DNA of 64,000 bases from Pseudomonadota bacterium (GTDB taxonomy: Bacteria > Desulfobacterota > Desulfarculia > Desulfarculales > Desulfarculaceae): assembly GCA_018902755.1 (NCBI GenBank), contig JAHIQI010000029.1, forward strand, positions 1 through 64,000, read 5' to 3'. Shown here in pieces: positions 41,393-49,574 of this stretch. Position numbers and translations under genes: made by a program. The notes beneath the pieces were generated by a model. The model was not told the DNA's origin. It saw nothing but the letters and a program-made list of their open reading frames with translations, and ran no database searches. Every line of letters begins with the position of its first letter. The stretch's first letter is position 1.

Positions 41393-41992
41393 AGGAGTGA
41401 CATCTTTTCCGCCTCCCTGGGTTTCGCCGCCCTGGTGCTGATGAAGTCCGGCAAGATGCCCGACGTGCCCGGCTCGCAGGCCTACGCCTCCCTGGTGGGC
41501 CTGTATCTGCCCACCTGGACCGGCGTGCTGTTCATCTGGCTGGTCATGGCGGCCACGGTGGGCTCGGCGGTGGTGGCCATCGCCAACATCATCGGCAGCG
41601 ACATCTACCGCGCCTACATCAACAAGTCGGCCACCGACGACCAGGTGAAGAGGCTGGTGCGCATCATGGTGGTGATTGTTACCTTGGGGGTGATAGTGGT
41701 GGCGCTGACGCCGATGTCTATCCTCATGGTGCTTTTGTTCATGCCCATGTACACCGCTCCGTTCGTGTTCGGCTTCGTGTCGTCCCAGTACTGGAAATGG
41801 ATCAGCGCCTGGCCCATCTTCGTGGGCGGCCTGGTCGGCTTCGGCGTGGGCACCTACATGTTCCTGGGTATGGGCATGTGGGGCTGGGCCATGATCGCGG
41901 CCTTTGTCTCCGCGGCGATCATCACCTTGGTGGGCAGCGCCATGATCAAGGACAACTTCGACTTTAGTGCCTTGAAGGCATACAAGGGATAA
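41393..41992 (+). pseudogene. 5'-truncated sodium:solute symporter (SSS family)
   Basis: Only the C-terminal 200 residues remain of a family that is normally about 500 long. The frame opens after TAG at 41390 and reads DIFSASLGFAALVLMKSGK, then PTWTGVLFIWLVMAATVGSAVVAIANIIGSDIYRA-type transmembrane sequence and three to four further helices to a normal end (FDFSALKAYKG). There is no proper start or ribosome site; a GTG at 41435 lies inside a helix. Most of the transport core, including sodium-binding helices, is missing. An intact companion gene follows 11 bases later. Non-functional as it stands. Confidence 0.8.
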
Positions 41993-42003
41993 GGAGTAGC
42001 GAC

Positions 42004-42141
42004 ATGGGCGCCACAACCGCTCTGCTGTGGATATCCATCGTGTCCAGCACCATCGTGTTGGTAGGCTACGAAATCTGGAATGCCATAGTGGTGGGCAAGG
42101 ATTTCGCCAGGATGGCCAAGGAAGCACGCAAGCAGGACTAG
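42004..42141 (+). CDS. Small single-TM symporter accessory protein
   Basis: A 45-aa protein with one hydrophobic helix (TALLWISIVSSTIVLVGYEIW) followed by a charged tail (KDFARMAKEARKQD). AAGGAG lies nine bases before the ATG. Small membrane proteins of this size and type are found next to SSS-family symporters, and it lies 11 bases after the symporter remnant. It is intact although its partner is truncated, so it is either a relic or serves another transporter. Confidence 0.7.
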   Translation: MGATTALLWISIVSSTIVLVGYEIWNAIVVGKDFARMAKEARKQD

Positions 42142-42156
42142 AACATTAAAACCCCC

Positions 42157-42207
42157 GCGTTCCCGGGGTGGGATGGTGCGCAGACGCCCTTCTCGTCCCG
42201 GGAACGC
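42157..42207. repeat. Inverted repeat, 11 bp arms
   Basis: GCGTTCCCGGG (42157-42167) and CCCGGGAACGC (42197-42207) are perfect complements with a 29-base loop, just after the small accessory gene. There is no U-run, so it may be a factor-dependent terminator or a scar of rearrangement. Confidence 0.55.
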
Positions 42208-42256
42208 CTCCATGGAAGCGGCTTGCCCCTGCGTATGGTTGAGGTGCCGTTTGTTA

Positions 42257-42376
42257 ACGGCCGCCCTGGCCGTGGCCGACAGGGGCTATGTGCTGGAGGT
42301 GGGCAAGGTGGTGCTCAGCGGCACGGGCCGGGACCTGGCCGCCAACCCCAGGGTGCAGCGGGCCTACCTGGGCATG
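42257..42376 (+). pseudogene. Fragment of a LivF-type branched-chain amino acid ABC ATPase
   Basis: About 40 codons match the C terminus of LivF: ALAVADRGYVLEVGKVVLSG, then GRDLAANPRVQRAYLGM, the usual D-R-(A/G)-Y-V-L-E-x-G...NPxVxxAYLG block. The nucleotide-binding motifs are absent, upstream sequence is unrelated, and the frame continues into unrelated residues. It is a small gene relic next to the symporter relic. Confidence 0.7.
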
Positions 42377-42447
42377 ACTTGGCTCCGGGCCTCACTTCGG
42401 CGGACGCAGTTGACGCGGGCCTCAAGTTTGCGCATCACACGGCCCAT

Positions 42448-43446
42448 CTAGCGGGAAAGCACCGTCTTGAGAGTCTGGTAGTTCAGGCTGAACAGCCGCT
42501 TGCGCTCCGTGAAATATGGGTGCCAACAATCCGCGCAGGTGTGATGGCGGGCATGGGACAGCGCCTGGCGCAGGCCGTCGCTCACCACGTTTCGCGGATC
42601 AAAGCTCGAGAGCTGGTTGTTGCAGGGATAGACGTCGCCGTTGGGCTCCACGTGAACGTAGTAGCGGCCCGCAAAGCAATTAGAGGGCTCGTCACCCATC
42701 CGGTTGAGCTGGTCGTAGTCTTCCCATTCGAGTACCCGCAGGTAGGTCTCCGGGGAGAATAGAACCGCGCGCCCCTGTTTCTTGTACGCGGCCAGTTGCC
42801 GGTGCATGTCGCGGGACTCTTCCTGGCTGAGCTGCAGGTCCCGGGCCGATTCATCGAAAAGGCGTTCGCCGAAAATCACCGGCTGGGCGTGCATGATGAT
42901 TCCCCGTTGCTCGCAGAACTCGAGCATAGGCTCAACTTCATGCAGGGTGGGGCGGCCCACTACCATGTTTATGAAGACCTGCTTGTTTTTGGCCAGAGCC
43001 AGGTCCAGGGAATCCATCACTCCCTGATAGCTGCCGGATCCCCGCAGCCGATCGTTGGTTTTCTGGTCCAGCGAGTCCAGGCTCAGCACCAACTCGTCTA
43101 TGTGCTCGATCAAGGCGGGGCGCTTGGGGATCAGGGTGCCGTTGCTGGTCACCGCCGCCAGCATGCCCGCCCCTTGCACCTCGGCGGCCAGCTCCGCAAA
43201 GTCGGCCCGGAGAGTGGGTTCGCCGCCTTGGAATTTGAAACGGATGCAGCCCAGGGCCCTCACGCCCTTGATCACCTCCCGCCACTGTTGGGTGGGCAGC
43301 TCTTCAATTTGCCGCGAGGGGCAAAAGCAATAGCTGCACTTCATAGTGCATTTATAGGTGATGCTGGCCTGCACCTCAAAAGGGTGCAGGCGGGCCGGAT
43401 AATGCCGGGCGAACCTGGCGATAAGGCTGAATTTGCTCAGGGCCAT
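42448..43446 (-). CDS. Radical SAM protein with SPASM-like C terminus
   Basis: A 332-aa radical SAM enzyme. The [4Fe-4S]-binding C-x3-C-x2-C is ITYKCTMKCSYCFCP, followed by RFKFQGGEPTLR (SAM-binding GGEP) and LVLSLDSLDQ. The C-terminal part has CFAGRYYVHVEPNGDVYPC and later CADCW, an auxiliary-cluster-like arrangement with fewer Cys than full SPASM. The ATG at 43446 shares one base with the stop of the glycosyltransferase gene (TAATG). The context is cell-surface glycan or lipid modification rather than sulfatase maturation. Substrate unknown. Confidence 0.85.
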   Translation of the reverse strand: MALSKFSLIARFARHYPARLHPFEVQASITYKCTMKCSYCFCPSRQIEELPTQQWREVIKGVRALGCIRFKFQGGEPTLRADFAELAAEVQGAGMLAAVTSNGTLIPKRPALIEHIDELVLSLDSLDQKTNDRLRGSGSYQGVMDSLDLALAKNKQVFINMVVGRPTLHEVEPMLEFCEQRGIIMHAQPVIFGERLFDESARDLQLSQEESRDMHRQLAAYKKQGRAVLFSPETYLRVLEWEDYDQLNRMGDEPSNCFAGRYYVHVEPNGDVYPCNNQLSSFDPRNVVSDGLRQALSHARHHTCADCWHPYFTERKRLFSLNYQTLKTVLSR

Positions 43447-44594
43447 TAATTCCTCCCAGAATGCCGCGCCTGTATGCCGCAAGAGATGAGCAGCATGGCG
43501 TAGCCGTCGATTATGATCATGCGCGCCAAGGTCAACAGCAAGGCGGCCAGGCCCTGTTTCGCGGCCATGTCCCGTTTGTAGCTTAAAAGAAGTGCCGTGG
43601 CGGAGCCCAGAAACATGAGCGTGGCCAGCACCGGCGCCACCCATGCGCCTACGGCCAGCAAACCCAGCCCGGCCGCCACCGCCGTCATAGCCGCCGGGGC
43701 CAACCCGCGTATCTGCCAGCGGTTGACGCTGAGACTGGCCGCGCCGGGTCTGCTCACCACCGGGCCCAACCGGTAATGCCGCAACTCGTGCATGTAGGCC
43801 GCCCCCCTTTTCAGGCGGAACATCAGCATCTCCCGCCTGGTGTGGGGAGCCCTTATCTCCCAGGCGCGGGCCGCGCGCAAAAGGCCCACCCGGTGGCCGT
43901 TGCCGTAGGCCTTGATGGCCATGTGCAGGTCGTCCCCCCTAGTGCCGGTCCTGAGCGGTAAAACCAGGCTGCGGCGGCAGGCGAAGCAGACCCCGGTGAT
44001 CTTGGCCGCCCCCCACACTCGCCCCTCCAGCCACCACATCAAGTTGAGCAGCCACCAGTGCAGTTTTTCCTCGGGCAGGCTGGTGGAAGGCTCCACCAGC
44101 GCACCCAACACCGCCATGCTCGGATCCCGCCCCAACCCCAGCACCAAGCGCCTTATGCAGTCCGGGGCGAGGCGGGCGTCGGCATCGGTGAAAACCATGA
44201 ACTCTTCTTCGATGCTGGCCAGGGCGCAATTGATCTGTTCGCTTTTGCCGTTTGACTCCCGGGCCCGCAGCAACCGGAGCGAGGCGAAGCGGGACGCCGC
44301 CTCCTCCACCTGGCGGCAGGTATGGTCCTGGGATCCGCCATCCACCACCCATATGGTCAGCAGTTCATCGGGATAATCCTGGGCGGCCAAATCGCTGAGC
44401 TTGGCCAGGATGTTGCCGCCCTCGTTGAGCACGGGCACGATGACCGCCACCGGTGGCAGCTCGGCGCCGGGGGGCTCGGACGCGGCCGTGGTTTTGCGCC
44501 TTGCGGAGCAAAGAAGAAACCCCATATAGCCGAAGGAAATCATCCAGAGAAAGGATGAGGCGGCTACGAAGATGAGCAATAGAACGGTCTGCAT
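43446..44594 (-). CDS. Membrane-anchored family 2 glycosyltransferase
   Basis: A 382-aa protein: N-terminal TM helix (LLLIFVAASSFLWMISFGYMGF), a GT-A catalytic domain with VAVIVPVLNEGGNI, TIWVVDGGSQDHTC and the FTDADARL metal motif, an RGDDLHMAIKAY segment, and two or three C-terminal TM helices. It transfers a sugar, probably to a lipid or membrane acceptor at the cytoplasmic face. It is co-translated with the radical SAM gene and follows, on the same strand, the broken ArnT-like gene. Confidence 0.88.
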   Translation of the reverse strand: MQTVLLLIFVAASSFLWMISFGYMGFLLCSARRKTTAASEPPGAELPPVAVIVPVLNEGGNILAKLSDLAAQDYPDELLTIWVVDGGSQDHTCRQVEEAASRFASLRLLRARESNGKSEQINCALASIEEEFMVFTDADARLAPDCIRRLVLGLGRDPSMAVLGALVEPSTSLPEEKLHWWLLNLMWWLEGRVWGAAKITGVCFACRRSLVLPLRTGTRGDDLHMAIKAYGNGHRVGLLRAARAWEIRAPHTRREMLMFRLKRGAAYMHELRHYRLGPVVSRPGAASLSVNRWQIRGLAPAAMTAVAAGLGLLAVGAWVAPVLATLMFLGSATALLLSYKRDMAAKQGLAALLLTLARMIIIDGYAMLLISCGIQARHSGRN

Positions 44595-44689
44595 AAATCC
44601 CCTAGGTGACGCCTCCGACCCTTGGCCGCTTCAACGGCTGATTCAAAAACAAGACCTCCGGTGAATTTGCGCCCTCGGGCCGGCCGCTC

Positions 44690-46246
44690 TCATTTGGCGG
44701 GCCCCACCAACCATACATTGGAGCCTCGCCCGGCAAAGGCTTTTTTCTCGCTGAAGCCCTGCTCGCGGATGACCTCGGCCAGCCAAGGCAAGGGCTCGTT
44801 GTCCAGAAAGATCAGCCATCCCCTCGTTCTGATCGTCTTCAGCCACTTGATGAACTCGGCTCGTTCGTCGATGGGGTCGGTGTGGTACCAGTGAGTGGCC
44901 CGCGGAAGACGCCCCTGATTATAAAAGAGAAACTGGGTGCCCGCGTAGCGCGTCAAAAGCACCGGCTCATCTTGCGAGGCCGCCCGGGCCGTGAACTCCA
45001 GGGCCGGGGCCACGCAGTCCTTTTCATCGTAATAAAAATGCATCTGGCGGCCGTTTTGGAAATAGCCCGCCCGGCTCAGTATGGAAAGCCCGCCCCAGGT
45101 CAGGCTCAGCAGGACCAGGCCCACAGCCACGCCTTTGGCGGGATACTGGAGGGCAGGTTTGCTCCAGGCCCGGTGCCACAGCCAAGCGCCCCCCTGGGCG
45201 GCCAGGGCCAGATACACCGGGGCCATGAACAGCAGGGCCCGCTGCATCAGGATGTAGTGATTGATGAGCGAGGCGCACACGGTCAGAAGGGCCGTCAGGG
45301 AGATGAACCAGCATAAAGCGGCCCGGAACGGCCTGGGCCATGACCACAAGCCAAGGATCAGCAAGGGCAACAGACAAAACCCGGCAAAGGGGAAAAGGTA
45401 GCTGATGGGCACCTGGAAGAACCAGGCGAAGGCCTGGGCCACCTGGTCTAAACCTGGGGCCTCTTGGTAGTGGAACATCTCCCTAACCGTGTGGGCCAGG
45501 GGATGGGAATTTACGTAACCAACTTTGCCGAGCACGCTGATCTTTAATACCAAGCCCAAGGAAGCGAGATACCAGGCCGCGCAGGACCCCAACCCCCAGA
45601 GCAGTTGCGCGCGCCCCTTGCGGCAAGCGGCGAACAGGGCGATGCCCAGTACGGCGGCCAGGGGGAATAGCGAGCCGAAGCTGAACCACGGCGCCGCCCC
45701 CAGGGTCAGGGCCAGGCCCGCCCAAAGGGCCCGTCTACGTGTCCGTGAAAGAAGCTCCTCCAGCAACAGCAGCACCAGGCAGGCCGCCAACAGCCAGATG
45801 AAGGTGTCCAGGCCGTAGTGCTTCAGCTCACGGGAATAGTAGATCAAGGGTTGGCAGCCCGCTGCCAGCCAAGCGCTCAGCACCGCCGCCAGGCGGGAGC
45901 CTCCCATGAGGCGCACCAGGGCGGGGAGCAAGGCCACGGTTCCCAGGCCCGCCAACAGAGAAGGCAGGCGTAGCGATATTTACACGGGCAGGAAACCGGC
46001 CGCCCCTAAGGCCTTGGCCAGCAGGGCGAATCCCGCGGGAATGGGTTTGTGGCTGGTCAGAATTTCCCCAAAAGGCAGCCCGACCAAGTAGCCTACCCAG
46101 GCTTCATCACGCCAAAACGGCTTGTCCCACAAAAGCCAAAGACGCGTCGCGAAGGCGAAAACCAACGCTGACGCAAAGTGGGCCCAATAGCAGACGCGGC
46201 CTCGATCAAGCGACGGCTTGTTTTGTTCAACCCTGGGCAAGTTCAA
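44690..46246 (-). pseudogene. ArnT/PMT-like lipid-sugar glycosyltransferase interrupted by one in-frame TAA
   Basis: Two consecutive reading frames (46246-45980 and 45979-44690) lie in the same phase and join across a single TAA at 45982-45980 to give a 518-residue protein. The N-terminal part has the GT39/GT83 signature RLWLLWDKPFWRDEAWVG (first-loop Asp-Glu), then the TAA falls in LPV*ISLRLPSLL, where the family is uninterrupted. The rest has about 10 TM helices and a soluble C-terminal domain (ATHWYHTDPIDERAEF). Without suppression the product is an 88-residue peptide. A point mutation or sequence error from TAC/TAT is the simplest cause. The putative start is a TTG without strong ribosome site. 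Confidence 0.78.
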
Positions 46247-46630
46247 TTTCAGATCAAATCACTTCCGCTCAAAAAATGGCTTGGGCCAAGACGAGCCCTA
46301 TTGGGAATCATAGAATAGACGTCACCAGTGCAATCCCATTGCTTCAGGGTCAGGGCAAGCCGGGCCGGACACGGTGGCCGGGCCGAATGGTTTTTGGTGA
46401 TATCGCCGCGAAGCGCGGACAAGCCACAGCGCCTATTGCCGGACAGGGCATGGGGGCTCCCCGCTTAGGGATGATGGGGCAGGCAATTTTTTCTCCTAGC
46501 GGTCCGTATCCCTGATGCATGGGCATAGTAGCTTTGAGCCCTTTGCCCCGTCAATCACGCCGACCCCTCCAGTTCCAGCTGGGCTTTATCGCGCCGCCTG
46601 GAGGGGGAGGCGCGGCGGGGCGCGCAAAGC
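46247..46630. other. Intergenic region, 384 bases
   Basis: It lies upstream of the ArnT-like gene and downstream of the PAS gene, both on the minus strand. I see no supported gene, RNA or clear terminator; a GC-rich inverted stretch near 46600-46625 may help end the PAS transcript. Confidence 0.45.
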
Positions 46631-47923
46631 TCATTTTTTGCGCTTGGCGCGGCGCCAGTTGAGGATGCCCAGCTCAAAGGGCTTGTACAGCTTGGCGTAC
46701 TGGGGCAACTGGGTGGTGCTGAAGGAGGACGGCTTGGTGGAGCACAGGATCATCACCGTGCGCATCACCCCCCGGGTGTAGAAGGCTTTGGCGAAATAGG
46801 AGCGTATGCCCTTGGGGATGAACAGGGCCCAGTCGATGGTCTTGATGCTGTCCATGGTCTCGTCCACGATGAGGTGGTCGAGCTTGAAGCGCTGGATGTT
46901 CTCGGCGATGGTCCCCTTGTAGGAGAACACCTCGCCCTGCTTCATGCCCTTGAACACCTTGCCGGCGTAGTAGACCACCACCTTGCCCTTTTTGCCGTAG
47001 ATGTCGGAGAACAGAATTCCCTCGCAGGGCACGCCCTCCAGGGGGTTGTCCAAGAACACCCGCAAAATGTCGTGAATATCGCTGAGGTCGCGCAGCTTCT
47101 CCTTGAGCGCCTGGCTGTAGCGGTCCCGGGCCGCTTGCTTGGCCTTGGTCCGCTCCGGCGCGCCGGTCTCCCAGGCGGCCTCGCGGTTCTGGTGGATTCT
47201 CAGCAGGGACAGGCGCATCAGGCGGCGGCTCTTGTAGTTGATCAGCCGCACCTCCGCCTCGGCCAAAAAGGGCTCCCGATTCTTGCGCAACAATTGGAGG
47301 CTCCCGGACCACTGTCGGTCGAACAGCATCCGCTCGCTAATGTGGTTGATCTCCCCCACGTTGAGGGGAGGGTACAGCTCGCTCAGGCTCAGGGAGCGGA
47401 ATTCGTTGAGGCTGTAGCCGAACAGGGCCAAAGCCTCGGAGTTAACCGCCGCCACCTTCTTGTCCTCGAAGTCCAACAGCAGCACCGGGTAGTCGGCCTG
47501 CTCGATGGCGACCTGGGCCAGTTGGGACTTTTCCAGGATGGATGACACCGATTGGGCGGTGTCGGTTACCTCCAGCAAAAACCCGCTGTAAAGCTCGGGG
47601 TCCCGGGAGCTGGGGGTGCCGATGAGCTTCAGCCAGATCGGGTCCCCTCCCGGCGCTTTGGCCCGGAACACCACTGAGGCCTGGCGTCCCTGCTTTACCT
47701 TGTCCATGAACTCGTCGAACAGGTGCAGGTCCTCTTCCAGGATGATTTCCTTGCGCAGCTCTGGGTCCTTGAGCAGGCGCTTGGTGCGCTTGCCCAGGGC
47801 GGGGATGGTCCAGTCGTTGAGGTAGTCGATGCGCGACCGGGTCACCTCCACGCGCCATAAAAGCGCCTGGAAGTCGTTGATGAAATCCCTCAAATCGGTT
47901 GCTTGGTTGTGGTGTTCAGCCAT
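46631..47923 (-). CDS. PAS-domain sensor protein without known output domain
   Basis: A 430-aa cytoplasmic protein. It has a PAS-like region at about 20-125 (including WLKLIGTPSSRDPELYSGFLLEVTD), a second PAS at about 140-255 (YPVLLLDFEDKKVAAVNSEA, split here for length; ALFGYSLNEFRSLSLSEL; REPFLAEAEVRLI), a helical linker (KEKLRDLSDIHDILRVFLDN), and a C-terminal domain of about 150 residues (ILFSDIYGKKGKVVVYYAGK, TIAENIQRFKLDHLIVDE) that looks GAF-like. No kinase, cyclase, GGDEF or DNA-binding part is seen. It may sense a ligand and act by protein contacts; function unknown. Confidence 0.75.
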   Translation of the reverse strand: MAEHHNQATDLRDFINDFQALLWRVEVTRSRIDYLNDWTIPALGKRTKRLLKDPELRKEIILEEDLHLFDEFMDKVKQGRQASVVFRAKAPGGDPIWLKLIGTPSSRDPELYSGFLLEVTDTAQSVSSILEKSQLAQVAIEQADYPVLLLDFEDKKVAAVNSEALALFGYSLNEFRSLSLSELYPPLNVGEINHISERMLFDRQWSGSLQLLRKNREPFLAEAEVRLINYKSRRLMRLSLLRIHQNREAAWETGAPERTKAKQAARDRYSQALKEKLRDLSDIHDILRVFLDNPLEGVPCEGILFSDIYGKKGKVVVYYAGKVFKGMKQGEVFSYKGTIAENIQRFKLDHLIVDETMDSIKTIDWALFIPKGIRSYFAKAFYTRGVMRTVMILCSTKPSSFSTTQLPQYAKLYKPFELGILNWRRAKRKK

Positions 47924-48041
47924 GTCCGACGCCGCCCCCCTGCTGAAGGTATTCCCTAGATTAGCAAATATCGCCTACGGGGTGAATCCCAGGCCCGGCT
48001 AATCGCGGGAAAAAGCGAAGTTTCGAGCGATATCCAGTAAA

Positions 48042-48052
48042 TGGTCATACCA
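48042..48052. promoter_or_regulatory. Candidate GntR/FadR-family operator 1
   Basis: TGGTCATACCA is a perfect TGGT-N3-ACCA palindrome, the operator pattern of FadR/PdhR-subfamily GntR regulators. A second near-copy lies 93 bases downstream, and the gene for such a regulator starts at 48212. Confidence 0.65.
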
Positions 48053-48134
48053 ATTATGTGAAAAACAGTCCAATTATGCTTTTTCAGAAAAATGGCTTTT
48101 AGCTCTTGACTGACATGTTTGAATTATGTTCATT

Positions 48135-48145
48135 TGGTCATACCG
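48135..48145. promoter_or_regulatory. Candidate GntR/FadR-family operator 2
   Basis: TGGTCATACCG repeats operator 1 with one mismatch in the last base, 67-77 bases before the regulator start. TTGACT at 48106 could be a -35 box between the two sites. Autoregulation by looping is plausible but inferred. Confidence 0.6.
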
Positions 48146-48211
48146 CATCGTGCATTCGCACCCGTATTTTCACCTTGTCTTGCCAAACGAGATAAACCCT
48201 ACTGGAAACGT

Positions 48212-48964
48212 ATGGGAATAATCGGCCTTACTCTTGGCAAGCTGGAACAGATGATAAGTTCCAACACCTGGTCGCCCGGCGGACGCCTGCCCCCGGAGCG
48301 GGAGTTGGCCAAAACCCTGGGAGTGGGCCGCGCCACTCTCCGCGAAGCCCTGCGTATTCTGGAGACGCGGGGGGTGCTGGCCATAAAGACCGGCAGCGGG
48401 GCCTATTTGATCGCGCCCGAGTTGCTCAGGCGACCGGCGGCGCACGCCGGCCAAAAAGCCGGGCCCTTGCAGCAGTTCGAGGCCGCCTATTGCCTTCTGC
48501 CTTCCCTGGCCGCCTGGTGCGCTCTCTCCGCGGGCCAGGAAACCATTGAGCAGCTTGAACAGTGCGTCAGCGGTCTGGGGCGCGCCTTCCTGGACAGCGA
48601 CGCCCTGGGCGTGGCTCAGGGCTATGCCCGCTTTTGCCGCCTCATGGCCGTGGAAACCGCCAACCCCTGCCTACGCCATATGGTGGACAGCCTAGCCGCC
48701 TCAGAGCAGTGCGCGGCCTCGGATTTCACCAAATTAAGCGATACCCAGCGCGACTATGTCTTCGCCGGCCTGGTGCAACTCTGGGGCTTCATACGCGCCC
48801 ACGAGCCCCAGGCGGCCCAAAAGGCCGCCCGCCGCCAGCAGGTGATGCAGGCCCTGTTCTGCTGCGGCCGTACGGCCCTGACCGAATCGCCGATGCTCCG
48901 GGGCGGGTTGGGCGAAATGGAGCAGGAAAAAGACGCGGCCTTGTCCCTGGCCCAGGGGCCCTAG
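48212..48964 (+). CDS. GntR-family (FadR-like) transcription regulator
   Basis: A 250-aa protein with an N-terminal winged helix: IIGLTLGKLEQMISSN, PGGRLPPERELAKTLGVGRA and TLREALRILETRGVLAIKTG, the canonical GntR/FadR recognition block. The C-terminal ligand domain is all-helical, as in the FCD type, but the metal-binding His/Asp set is not clear. The ATG at 48212 keeps the conserved start of the HTH; earlier in-frame codons overlap operator 2. It precedes the cytochrome/metallo-beta-lactamase cluster on the same strand and may control it, as well as itself. Confidence 0.85.
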   Translation: MGIIGLTLGKLEQMISSNTWSPGGRLPPERELAKTLGVGRATLREALRILETRGVLAIKTGSGAYLIAPELLRRPAAHAGQKAGPLQQFEAAYCLLPSLAAWCALSAGQETIEQLEQCVSGLGRAFLDSDALGVAQGYARFCRLMAVETANPCLRHMVDSLAASEQCAASDFTKLSDTQRDYVFAGLVQLWGFIRAHEPQAAQKAARRQQVMQALFCCGRTALTESPMLRGGLGEMEQEKDAALSLAQGP

Positions 48965-49019
48965 GCCCGCGCGAGGCTCTAAAACCATTCGGCCCGTGCA
49001 GGGCTGAAGACATAAAAGA

Positions 49020-49060
49020 CGGGGCTCCTTCCGACCCGCCAAGATCAAAAAGGAGCCCCG
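49020..49060. other. Stem-loop between the regulator and the cytochrome gene
   Basis: CGGGGCTCCTT (49020-49030) and AAGGAGCCCCG (49050-49060) form an 11-bp stem with a 19-base loop. No U-run follows on either strand. It could be a leader structure for the downstream genes or a weak terminator of the regulator gene. Confidence 0.5.
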
Positions 49061-49178
49061 GGGTGACAGCAACCGGCAAGGCCGGCACCGTCGTGTGTTT
49101 TTATATGGCCTTCGCGCCGGGCTGTCAATCCAACAGGTCCGAGGGACCGCTAAAAACCCGCAAGGAGGGCGAAGGCTT

Positions 49179-49511
49179 ATGAAACGCAAACACTCAAGGA
49201 TGAAAAGCGGTTTGGCGCTGGTGCTGGCGGCCCTGCTGTTGCTGGGCCTGGCCGGCCTGGGCCTGGCCGGCTCCAGGGCGAAGATGGCGGCCAAGGAGCA
49301 GAAGGCGGCCTATGACCTTTACCAGAAGAAATGCCTGTCCTGCCACCTTTCGGTGGCCGACCCCGAACGCTCCGGCAAGACCAGGGACGAGTGGACCCTG
49401 GTGGTCCGCTACATGGACAAGCACTACGTTCAGCTGACCGACGAGGAGGCGGCCAAGATCATCGACCTGCTGTACTCCATCCGCCGCGGCCTGGAAAAGG
49501 AAGCGGGCTAG
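49179..49511 (+). CDS. Small monohaem c-type cytochrome
   Basis: A 110-aa exported protein. The hydrophobic segment SGLALVLAALLLLGLAGLGLAG serves as signal peptide or anchor. CLSCH at about residue 49 is the haem c attachment site, and a Met (VRYMDKHY, about residue 78) may be the distal ligand. The C-terminal LTDEEAAKIIDLLYSIRRGL is the final helix typical of class I cytochromes. The ATG at 49179 follows AAGGAGG and GAAGG. It is the first gene of a plus-strand group with a Tat-exported hydrolase and a polytopic membrane protein, so it probably works in the periplasm as an electron carrier. Confidence 0.85.
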   Translation: MKRKHSRMKSGLALVLAALLLLGLAGLGLAGSRAKMAAKEQKAAYDLYQKKCLSCHLSVADPERSGKTRDEWTLVVRYMDKHYVQLTDEEAAKIIDLLYSIRRGLEKEAG

Positions 49512-49574
49512 GCACCGCCGATCCATATCGCTGATGACAACCGTCAAGGTTTACTAGCCAGGGAGGCAAGCGCG

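Noticed and set aside
42448..43446. Radical SAM gene as the sulfatase maturase (anSME)
   Set aside because: It lacks the full set of auxiliary-cluster Cys and is translationally coupled to a glycosyltransferase 10 kb from the sulfatase.
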